A DNA stretch of 26,785 nt from JABMRP01 sp964444795 (GTDB lineage Bacteria > Planctomycetota > Planctomycetia > Pirellulales > Thermoguttaceae): NCBI GenBank assembly GCA_964444795.1, contig CAYUIQ010000117.1, positions 1 to 26,785 of the forward strand. Reading direction: 5' to 3'. A model generated the notes under the pieces. That model did no database searches and was not told where the DNA came from. It was given only the letters and a program-made list of their open reading frames with translations. Positions 16,905 through 25,100 of the stretch are shown one piece after another. The first letter of the stretch is position 1. Every line of letters starts with the position of its first letter. The translations under genes and the position numbers were made by a program.

Positions 16905-17588
16905 ATGCAAACGATAACTCCCGATCCATGGTGGAAGAGCTGTCGCTGGACGCTCGGGCTCTGTGCGGCCATGACCTTGGCCAACCTCGGACTGTTTCCG
17001 TGGGCACCCGACGCCTTGCGATGGCTGGTCGAGTGGCTGCAATTCGACCGCCAGGCCATCCTCCAGGGTGAGTTCTGGCGGTTGGTCTCTGGGAACATGG
17101 TGCATTGGAGCGTCGAGCATTTCCTGCTCGACGTGGGGGCCTTCGCCATCGTGGGGCTACTATACGAACGCCATCTGCGGCACTACCCGTGGATTCTGGC
17201 CGCCGCCGGGATGTCGGTGGGGCTCGGCGTGCTGCTCTTTCTGCCGGCGATGGATACCTACCGAGGGCTGTCGGGCGTCGACAGCGGCCAGTTCGCCGCC
17301 GTACTGTTCTTCGAGTGTATGGCGGCCGCCGGTCAGGCCCGGCGCTGGCTGTGGATCGCCCCGGCGGCGTCGATCTTCGCCATTAAGATCCTCTACGAAT
17401 GTGCTACCGGGGAGATGTTCTTCGGGACCGAATCGCTGGGTGCCATCGGCTTGCCGACCCCCTTGGCCCACGCTGCCGGCGCCGCCGCGGGAATCCTCGC
17501 GGCAGCGGTACTAACACGCATCGCGCCGCGACCGACGATCGCGGCCGGGCGAAGCTCGATCGCCGGTCGCGGCTTGGCGGTGAATTAG
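16905..17588 (+). CDS. Rhomboid-family intramembrane serine protease, rhombosortase-like
   Basis: The 227-residue, multi-pass membrane protein has rhomboid features. EFWRLVSGNMVHWSVEHFLLD lies at about residues 53-73. The catalytic Ser is in YRGLSGVDSGQF (S123) and the His in PLAHAAGAAAG (H189). The short length, the E-F/W-WR opening and the Y-R-G-L-S-G motif are those of rhombosortase, the rhomboid subgroup that cleaves GlyGly-CTERM tails. The gene starts 18 nt after a gene encoding such a tail, with AAGGAAG upstream, so the pair is likely co-transcribed and the neighbour is the obvious substrate. The rhomboid assignment is firm; rhombosortase rather than a general rhomboid is a strong inference. 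Its stop overlaps the stop of the convergent PLD gene by 4 nt. Confidence 0.9.
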   Translation: MQTITPDPWWKSCRWTLGLCAAMTLANLGLFPWAPDALRWLVEWLQFDRQAILQGEFWRLVSGNMVHWSVEHFLLDVGAFAIVGLLYERHLRHYPWILAAAGMSVGLGVLLFLPAMDTYRGLSGVDSGQFAAVLFFECMAAAGQARRWLWIAPAASIFAIKILYECATGEMFFGTESLGAIGLPTPLAHAAGAAAGILAAAVLTRIAPRPTIAAGRSSIAGRGLAVN

Positions 17589-18715
17589 TGCAGCAACTGA
17601 TGAAGCTGTTGCAGCGAGGCGAGCACTCGATTGTAGTTACCCAACTCGTCGACCGATTCCACCTGACTGCTTTGACTGACTCGTCGAGCGATGGTCTCCT
17701 TGACGGCGTCGAGAAACGCCGGCCGATCCCTGACCACGACGTCCATTTCGACGGCTTTTTGCATGGAGAAGACCGAGGTATTGGCCGAGCCGAGGATGGC
17801 GAGTTCGTCGTCGATCAGCATCAACTTTGAGTGAATCATTTTCTCCGACAGATACACGGTAACGTCGGCCTGCTTGCAGATCCGCTGCAACGATCGGTAA
17901 TTGATGTCGTTGCCGATATTTGCCGCCTTTGAGAAGAGGATGGTGACTTGCACGTTGCGCCCGGCCATCTCGACGATCTTCCGGCTAACGTCCGGATCGC
18001 CGATATACGCCATCTCGATGTACAACGAGCGTCGAGCCTGCGACATCAGCTCCAACATCACCGGCTTGATCTCGAACTGCCGCTTGCCGTCGATCACGCG
18101 GTTGAGCACGAAGTCGAGCGATCGGTCCCGGTCGTAGGCTTCGGCCCCGCTGTTACGGCCATCGAAGCGATCCATCGCACCTTGCCCGACGATCTCAACC
18201 ATGTAATCGCGATACGTGCGGTGGCGGTCTTCAATATTGATGCTGCCGGTGATCATGGCCTGCCCGTCGAAGACGTAATACTTGGTGTGAGTGTGATCGA
18301 CCCACTCCATCGTCACGTTGGGATGCGCCATCACCTGCCGGCCGAGTTCGAAGCCGTAGCCGTCCTCGACGTAGGTGTCGGGAAACGTCAAGGCACGAAT
18401 CCTGAACATCAGGCGTTTCCGGAGGGAAATCGGAAGGTTGAAGAAGGACTTCCTGTTCATCTCGATGCGCTCGTACATGAACGCGTCGGTGTCCTTCTTG
18501 ATGTGGATCTTCACGCCGCGCTCGGCCGCGTCGAGAATCGCTCGGCCGATTTGGTTTCCTATCGCATCGTTTCGCCAAACGAACATGTGAATCGCGATCG
18601 AACGGGTTGCTTCTCCGATCCGCTCGACCACGCGCCGAAACGTCAGATCCGCACCGTCCGTGTCGTGTACGTCGGACAACAGACGGATGTCGTCATTGAT
18701 GGTCGTGTGTTCCAT
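17585..18715 (-). CDS. Phospholipase D / cardiolipin-synthase-like protein (two HKD motifs)
   Basis: The 376-residue protein starts at the ATG at 18715-18713, which has AGAGGAG just upstream; the longer frame to 18862 has none as good. Two complete HKD motifs are present: HTKYYVFD then GSIN (His143) and HSKLMLID then GSAN (His295). Both halves of a PLD-type active site are therefore there. No transmembrane segment is visible, unlike ClsA; the size and lack of membrane helices resemble ClsB-type or other PLD-family enzymes. Phosphatidyl transfer (cardiolipin or related lipid synthesis) or phosphodiesterase activity is likely; a nuclease cannot be excluded. The gene is divergent from an acyltransferase gene (260-nt gap) and convergent with the rhomboid gene, whose stop codon it overlaps. 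The lipid context favours a phospholipid role. Confidence 0.92.
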   Translation of the reverse strand: MEHTTINDDIRLLSDVHDTDGADLTFRRVVERIGEATRSIAIHMFVWRNDAIGNQIGRAILDAAERGVKIHIKKDTDAFMYERIEMNRKSFFNLPISLRKRLMFRIRALTFPDTYVEDGYGFELGRQVMAHPNVTMEWVDHTHTKYYVFDGQAMITGSINIEDRHRTYRDYMVEIVGQGAMDRFDGRNSGAEAYDRDRSLDFVLNRVIDGKRQFEIKPVMLELMSQARRSLYIEMAYIGDPDVSRKIVEMAGRNVQVTILFSKAANIGNDINYRSLQRICKQADVTVYLSEKMIHSKLMLIDDELAILGSANTSVFSMQKAVEMDVVVRDRPAFLDAVKETIARRVSQSSQVESVDELGNYNRVLASLQQLHQLLH

Positions 18716-18718
18716 GTG

Positions 18719-18725
18719 CTCCTCT
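18719..18725 (-). promoter_or_regulatory. Shine-Dalgarno deciding the PLD gene start
   Basis: On the minus strand AGAGGAG is followed 3 nt later by the ATG at 18715. It supports the shorter 376-residue product. Confidence 0.7.
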
Positions 18726-18932
18726 ATGGTATAGCTGAAGATCGCGAGACAATCCAGGCCGAACACCCACCCGGTGAGGTGAACCGCCCATACGGGGGGC
18801 TCAATAAAAGCACCCGGCGTGCCGGTCGATTTCGAGGCGGTGAGCCGGCCGGAAAACCGCATGACCAGGGCTTGTGCCGCGGGCTCCGCGCGATGCCGGC
18901 CCGCAAGAGTTCCTCGAAATCTCCGTGGTTGA

Positions 18933-18938
18933 TATACT
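18933..18938 (+). promoter_or_regulatory. Possible -10 box for the acyltransferase-YiiX gene
   Basis: TATACT (one mismatch to TATAAT) lies 37 nt before the chosen start, in a locally AT-richer part of the divergent gap. The hexamer 17 nt upstream (TTCCTC) is a poor -35, so the call is weak. Confidence 0.3.
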
Positions 18939-18960
18939 GGCTGGCGTAGTTCATCAAACG

Positions 18961-18967
18961 AAAGGAG
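18961..18967 (+). promoter_or_regulatory. Shine-Dalgarno deciding the acyltransferase-YiiX start
   Basis: AAAGGAG lies 8 nt before ATG 18976 and 5 nt before an adjacent GTG at 18973. It rules against the longer frame from 18874. Confidence 0.75.
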
Positions 18968-18975
18968 ACTCGGTG

Positions 18976-21900
18976 ATGTCGAACGAGAAAACGGCCGAAT
19001 CGTGTGGATGGACGCGGCGTCTGGTTCGCTGGCTGGTAAAGCGGTATTACCCGAGCATCGAGATCACCGGCGCCGATCGCATTCCCCAGTCGGGTCCCGT
19101 GCTGCTGTGCGCGAATCATTCGAATTCGTTGCTCGATCCGGTGTTGATTGGCGTGGTGGCCCGTCGGCCGGTTCGTTTTATGGCCAAGGCGCCCTTGTTC
19201 GACCACCCCCTGCTCGGTCCGCCGATGAAGGCCTTGGGGATGATCCCCGCCTTTCGCGGCGGCGACGACGCGCGCCAGGTCCGGCGGAACATGGAAAGCC
19301 TGGACGTGGGGGCGAAGGTGCTGGTCGACGGCCACGCCATGGGGATCTTTCCGGAAGGGAAGTCGACCGACGAGGCGCATCTCCACATGGTGCGCAGCGG
19401 CGCGGCCCGAATGGCCGTCCAAGCCGCGGACGAAGGGGCCGCCGGAGTCAAGGTCGTGCCGATTGGAATCATCTACCAGCGCAAAGACCGGTTCCGCTCT
19501 TCCGTTTTGATCCAAGTCGCCGAACCGATCGACGTCGGCGAGTGCCTCGCACAACACGAGGGCGATGTTCGCAAGGCCAGACGAGCGCTCACGCAGCAAC
19601 TCGAATCCCGTCTCAAAGAGGTCGTCGTGCATCTGGACGAACCGGAGTGGGAACCTTGGCTCGACGATCTCCAGTCGCTGACCGAGGCGCCGAAGGGTCG
19701 CGCCAAGGATTCGCCGGCGCCGCTGGCGCGACGAAAAGGCATCGCGGATGTCATGAACTACTTCCTGGCCAACGATCGAGAACGGGCCGAATCGGTTGCC
19801 GGCCAAGTCAAGGCCTATCGGGACCAGGTCCACTCGGCCGGCCTTCGCATCGATTCGCCCGTGTTGCGGCTGCGCGGGCTGAGGGTCTGCGTGAAGCTGT
19901 TGTGGAGTTTTCTCTGCCTGATTCTGTTGATGGTTCCGGCGCTGGCCGGCACGCTGCACCACATGGCTCCCTTCGTGCTCGTTCGCCGCCTGGCCTCGCG
20001 ATTGGATCAGTTGGGACGCATGACGATCTCGACGAACCGGTTGCTCGTCGGCGTGCCGATCTATTTGATCTGGTACGCCTTGGTCGCCTGGTGGATGCTG
20101 GGGTATTTCTCGGCCTGGTTTGCGTGGATGTGGATGATCGCCGCGCCGTTTTGTGGCGTGATCGCACTGAATTACTGGCGCAAGGCCGGGCGGACGGCCC
20201 GGCTGCTATGGCAGCAGGTGCGAGTTACCGTCCGCCGCGGCACGTTGCTCCAGTTGCGTCAAGAGGAGGCCGAGCTTCGACGGCAACTCGTTAAGCTGGC
20301 CGGGGAGTACGCGCGGCTCTCCCCCCAAGACGAAACGGAAACACAGCCGCCCGGCAAGCGTCGCTGGGCGAGCGTGGCGGCGTGCATCCTGCTTCTGCTG
20401 CTGATCGCCGCGGCCGCGTGGGTCGGCAAGTACATGTTCTTCGACGATCCGCTGAGCGGCAACGGCCTCGATCTCGCCAGCGTTCCCGATGCCCGTATTA
20501 AGTCTCTTCTGCGCGCCGACGAGAAGGTGATCGTACAGGTGATCGACGGCCTCGACCAGCTTGGAACCGAGGCGGTTCAGATCAACCGCGAGTTTGTCGC
20601 CGGGGATCGTTCCTATGCGAATCAAGCGGATAACGACGACGTCCGCGAATTGCTCCGACGATACATCACGTATCGCCAGGCCCTGTTGCGCGTTCTCTGG
20701 AAGTACCAGCGGTACGCGGAGATCGAAAACGAGGAACTTCGTCTGCGTACGTTTCTTTTGGACTTCACGGCGGCGTCGCTCCTCTATCAGGCCGCGGTGA
20801 AGTTCGTTGATCTGTTTGACGACAGTCCGATTGCGATCGCCAAGTTGAACGAACCCGAGCCGAATTGGGGCATTCCGCCGGGGTTTTACGATACGATTCG
20901 GCACAATCTGGCCAGCCCCCAGAATATCAAGATGTTTGAGCTTGCCCGGCGGTACTATCACCAGGATCACGTGCAAGACCTGTTCAGCGATCACGGGCTG
21001 TCCGAATCGGCGCCGTACGACCGGTTCCATGCGGCGATCTCCGATACCCAACGGACGATTCACGAGAGTGACGACGGCGTCTCCGAGAGGATCCTCAAGG
21101 TCGCCGTCGCGGACCTGGGGAAACTGTTTCGTCAGGTTCAGTACGAAACGCAATCCGCCGTCTCGACCTGGATCGGAGATTTCAAGATTCGAGAGCCTCG
21201 CAAGGGAGAGTCTCTGATCAATGAAGATCAGCTCGCCGAGTTGGCCGCCGTGCTAGAACCCGGCGACGTGCTGCTGGAGCGGCGGAACTGGTATCTTTCC
21301 AACGCCTTTTTGCCCGGCTACTGGCCCCACGGTGCGGTGTACGTCGGCTCGGCCGACGAATTGCGCCGGCGCGGTCTGGATAAGAACCGGTACGTGCAAG
21401 ACCATTGGACCGAGTTCACCGCCGGCGACGACCAAGGCCACCGGCACGTCATTATCGAGGCCGTCAGCGAAGGGGTGATCTTCTCGTCGTTGGAGCACTC
21501 GATCGGGGGCGCCGATTCGGTGGCCGTGCTTCGGCCGAGGGTCAGTGAGGAAGAGAAGAACGAGGCCATTGTCCGGGCGTTCAGCTTCGCCGGCCGTCCT
21601 TACGACTTCGAGTTCGACTTCGAAACGACCGACATGCTCGTTTGCACGGAGGTTGTGTTTCGCAGCTACGGCGGAAACTCCGATGACGCTCCCATCGAGT
21701 TCCCGCTGCAGGAAATCATGGGCCGGCAAACCATGCCGGCGATCAATTTGGTGCGGAAGTTCGACCGGGAATACGGAACCGACGACGCCGAGTTCGAGTT
21801 TGTCGCCTTTCTCGACGGCGACGAACAGACCGGAATCGCGGAATTCCTCACCGATGTTGAGGCATTCCGCGACACGGCCGACCGCCCGGCTAGCTCGTTT

Positions 21901-22020
21901 CTTCAAGGCTCGAAAACCTATGCGCTGAAGAGCATCGGCCCGCTCGGCTGGGTACTGCTCTCGATGACGGTGCTCTGCGGCGTGGCGTCCGTCCCGCTCG
22001 CCCGGCGGCGCAAACGGTAG
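18976..22020 (+). CDS. PlsC-like acyltransferase fused to membrane-anchored YiiX/DUF830 domain
   Basis: The 1014-residue protein begins with a PlsC/LPLAT acyltransferase (about 20-230). It has NHSNSLLD, with H48 and D54 (an HX5D variant of HX4D), and FPEGKS at 125-130 in place of FPEGTRS. Hydrophobic stretches at about 310-340, 355-400 and 475-495 follow, with a Glu/Arg-rich possible coiled coil between the last two. A helical linker leads to a YiiX / DUF830 / C92 permuted papain-like domain (about 750-910). That domain has PGDVLLER, PHGAVYVG (H785) and LVCTEVVF (C890), so its catalytic pair is intact. A last membrane helix ends in RRRKR. With the acyltransferase cytoplasmic, the YiiX domain should face outward (inference). 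The first half should acylate lysophospholipids or similar; the second may cut or transfer an acyl or peptide bond. The divergent neighbour is a PLD-family gene, suggesting envelope-lipid remodelling. Confidence 0.92.
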   Translation: MSNEKTAESCGWTRRLVRWLVKRYYPSIEITGADRIPQSGPVLLCANHSNSLLDPVLIGVVARRPVRFMAKAPLFDHPLLGPPMKALGMIPAFRGGDDARQVRRNMESLDVGAKVLVDGHAMGIFPEGKSTDEAHLHMVRSGAARMAVQAADEGAAGVKVVPIGIIYQRKDRFRSSVLIQVAEPIDVGECLAQHEGDVRKARRALTQQLESRLKEVVVHLDEPEWEPWLDDLQSLTEAPKGRAKDSPAPLARRKGIADVMNYFLANDRERAESVAGQVKAYRDQVHSAGLRIDSPVLRLRGLRVCVKLLWSFLCLILLMVPALAGTLHHMAPFVLVRRLASRLDQLGRMTISTNRLLVGVPIYLIWYALVAWWMLGYFSAWFAWMWMIAAPFCGVIALNYWRKAGRTARLLWQQVRVTVRRGTLLQLRQEEAELRRQLVKLAGEYARLSPQDETETQPPGKRRWASVAACILLLLLIAAAAWVGKYMFFDDPLSGNGLDLASVPDARIKSLLRADEKVIVQVIDGLDQLGTEAVQINREFVAGDRSYANQADNDDVRELLRRYITYRQALLRVLWKYQRYAEIENEELRLRTFLLDFTAASLLYQAAVKFVDLFDDSPIAIAKLNEPEPNWGIPPGFYDTIRHNLASPQNIKMFELARRYYHQDHVQDLFSDHGLSESAPYDRFHAAISDTQRTIHESDDGVSERILKVAVADLGKLFRQVQYETQSAVSTWIGDFKIREPRKGESLINEDQLAELAAVLEPGDVLLERRNWYLSNAFLPGYWPHGAVYVGSADELRRRGLDKNRYVQDHWTEFTAGDDQGHRHVIIEAVSEGVIFSSLEHSIGGADSVAVLRPRVSEEEKNEAIVRAFSFAGRPYDFEFDFETTDMLVCTEVVFRSYGGNSDDAPIEFPLQEIMGRQTMPAINLVRKFDREYGTDDAEFEFVAFLDGDEQTGIAEFLTDVEAFRDTADRPASSFLQGSKTYALKSIGPLGWVLLSMTVLCGVASVPLARRRKR

Positions 22021-22074
22021 GTCTTCCGCCGGAACGGAACCGTGCGGAGTTTCTTCGCGCGGCGAGTCGCCCTC

Positions 22075-22103
22075 TTGACAGTCGACCGAGGTGCGACGAC
22101 ACT
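22075..22103 (+). promoter_or_regulatory. Weak sigma70-like promoter before the propeller/HEAT gene
   Basis: A perfect TTGACA (22075-22080) is followed 17 nt later by GACACT, which matches TATAAT at only three positions. It lies in the 136-nt gap 54 nt before the start codon. It is plausible only because of the -35 box. Confidence 0.25.
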
Positions 22104-22156
22104 GGCCTTCGGAGTGCCTCGTTGCGTGCCGAGCCTGTTGTCCAAGGGAGGGGGCC

Positions 22157-25100
22157 ATGCCCAAAGTAGCCGCGTTCTGGTTCGTCCTGACTGTCTTGTC
22201 GCAACCTCTCACCGCCGGTGCCGGTCTGCTGGGGTACTGGCCGCTGGATGGGGATGCCAAGGCGGTCGTGGGACTCGATGGTTCGCTTGCCGGACAGCCG
22301 GTGGCGACCGCCGGTCGCGGAGAAGAGCCGGGCGGGGCGATCGCGCTGGATGGGGCGAAACGGCAGTACGTGACGATTCCCGGCGGCGGGTCGCTCAGCG
22401 GCCGGGATACCGGGACCGTCAGCTTGTGGGTGCGATGGGACTCCGCCGGGCAAAGCGGGAAACTGCCTGGCACGCTCGTCGGGGCCGTCTTGGGGCGACA
22501 AAAGAACGGACGATGGTCGAGCAATCTCCTGGGGCTCACCGCGGCTGATCCCGACTCGGCGCGGCTGCGCTGGCGGGCCGGTATGCAGTTCGGCGGTCCG
22601 ATGGATGGCACCACGGCGGTGGGTCTCCGGCAGTGGCATCATGTGGCCGTTACCTTTACGCCCGGGCAGCATCTCCTTTATCTCGACGGGAAAGTCGAGG
22701 CCCGGCAAGAGGAAACCAACCGGCTGGCCGACGATCCGGCGATCCCGCTCACCGTCGGAGCATGGCCCGGCGACGGCGATTCGTACGCCACGGCTAGCAT
22801 CGACGATCTGGCCATCTGGAACGTGGCCCTGCGGCCCGAACAGATCGCGGCTCTGGCGGCGGGAAAGGCCACGCCGCGGACGATCGTCACGCCGGCCGCG
22901 CCGCCGGCCGTTGTGGCCAGTCCTCAGCCCGGTTTGCCGGCCCTTGGCACGGCTCGGTGGATCTGGGCTTCGCCGCAAGCGCTCACCGCGGGTGAGCCGA
23001 TGTGCCTGTTCCGCAAAACGATCGATCTGGCCGGGGCCCCGAAACGGGCGACGCTGCTGGTGACCGTCGACAACGACTACGACCTGTACGTCAACGGCAC
23101 GTTCGCCGGCGGCGACGGCGGATACCGGAGCATACACTGGCAATCGATCGAAACGTACGAAATTGCCAAGTTGCTAAAACCCGGTCGCAACGTGCTGGCC
23201 GTGCGTGGGCAATGTCTGGGCGGCGCGGCAGGGCTGCTGGCGGCCGCACGGATCGAGATGCCCGACGGTTCCGTGCGGGAGTTCACCAGCGACAAGACAT
23301 GGCGGATGAGCCGGTCTTTGGAAGCCGGTTGGTCGAAGCCCGAGTTCGACGATCGGCGATGGGTCGCGGCGGCCGACTTGGGCGGTATCGGCGTCGGCGT
23401 ATGGGGCAACATCACCTATCCGGGCCCCGAAAATCCGGACGTTCGCCGCCAGCCGCTCTTCACCGAGAACGCGAAAAACGTGACCTGGCCCGCCGGCATT
23501 GTCTTCGTCCGCGGGTTCGTTCCTTTGGACCCGACCGGTTTCGGGCCTATTTGGATTGGCGGATCCCGTGCCTATTTCGAACTGGATCATCTGTCGCCCG
23601 CCGCCGTGGGCCACGAACTCGTCGGCCTGATGCCGGCACGGCCCGATGTCAAACCGCGCGTGCTGCACGACGCCGGCGAAGGTTTGATCGGCTCACCCAG
23701 CGTTTCGTTTGACGGCCGCGTCGTCTACTTTTCCATGGCCCCGGAAGGCGAGAGTTTCTTTCACGTCTACCGGGTCAACATCGACGGTACGGGTTTGCGG
23801 CGTTTGACCGATGGGCCGTGGCACGACTACGATCCGCAGCCGATGCCCGACGGACGACTGGTCTTCAGCACGACGCGCATCGGCAGCCGCGACGAGTATC
23901 ACGGCAATCTGGCGTCGTCGCTCTTCACGCTGGACATGGACTCCGGCAAGATCCGGCCGCTCACTTTCCACATCGTGGGCGATCACGAGCCACGGGTCAC
24001 GGCCGACGGCTCGCTGGCTTTCATCCGCCGCGACAATTTTCTCGAACGGGCCAAAGTGGAAACCCGAATCCAACAGACCCGCGCCGACGGTAGCGGGGGG
24101 ATCGTCGTGTTGGGGGCCGATCGCGGGCCCATCGGCTACGATCGCGATACCGGGGCGGAGTGGAATTCGGCCTGGCTGCGAATCTACGGATACGGATCGC
24201 CGGCCGCGCTGCCCGACGGCCGGGTCGCCGCCATCTCGCACCGGGGGCTGGTGGCTTCCGGGCTTCGCGACTCGGGATTTAGCGACGTCGAACGAATTCC
24301 CTCGCCGATATTGCCCTTCGATATCTCGCCGCTTCCCGACGGCCGGCTTCTGTTTACCGCCCCCGGACGGCGCTGGATTGGCATGCTCCATTTGCAGGGC
24401 TCTCAGCAGGCGTTCCTGCACGCCTCCGGCGACGAGGTCCACTCGGTGGTGTACGCCGGACCGCGGAAGGCGGCCCCCGTGACGGCTTCGGTGGTGGATC
24501 GGGATTCCGAATACCGCCTGGAGAAGACGGGGTATCTGCTCTGCCAAAGCGTGTTTCACACCAAGCAGACCGGGGCCGAGTTGTCGCGGATCAAGGCGGT
24601 TCGCGTGTACCAGGGGCAGCCGTTCACCCTGCGAGCGGTTCGCCACGGCCTGGTTCACTTGGGCGTCGAGGCGATCGAGCTGGGAACCGTGCCGCTGGCA
24701 CCCGACGGATCGTTCCACGTCGAGGTGCCCGCCGATCGGGCGCTGGCCATTCAGGCGGTCGACGCCGAGGGACGCGGAGTGATCAACGAACTTTCGTGGA
24801 TCTATGTTCGCCCGGGCGAACGCCGAACGTGTGTCGGCTGTCATAGTCCGCGAAGCAGCGCCCCTCGGTTGCAGGGCGGTGCGATGGCCGCGCGGTCTCG
24901 TCCGGTGTCGCTGCTGGGGCAGGGCGATGCGCATCGCTATCGGGGTAACAACGGGGCCAACGGGGGTGTCCTCAACATGCAGTTCGATCGCTTCCGCGAA
25001 GCGGCGAGCATCGATCTCTTGATCCAGGAGCCGTTGCCATTGGCGCGATGTGAAACGGTCCTGCCGCCCGGTCGGGCAAGCGAGGTGCGGCGGCTCTGCC

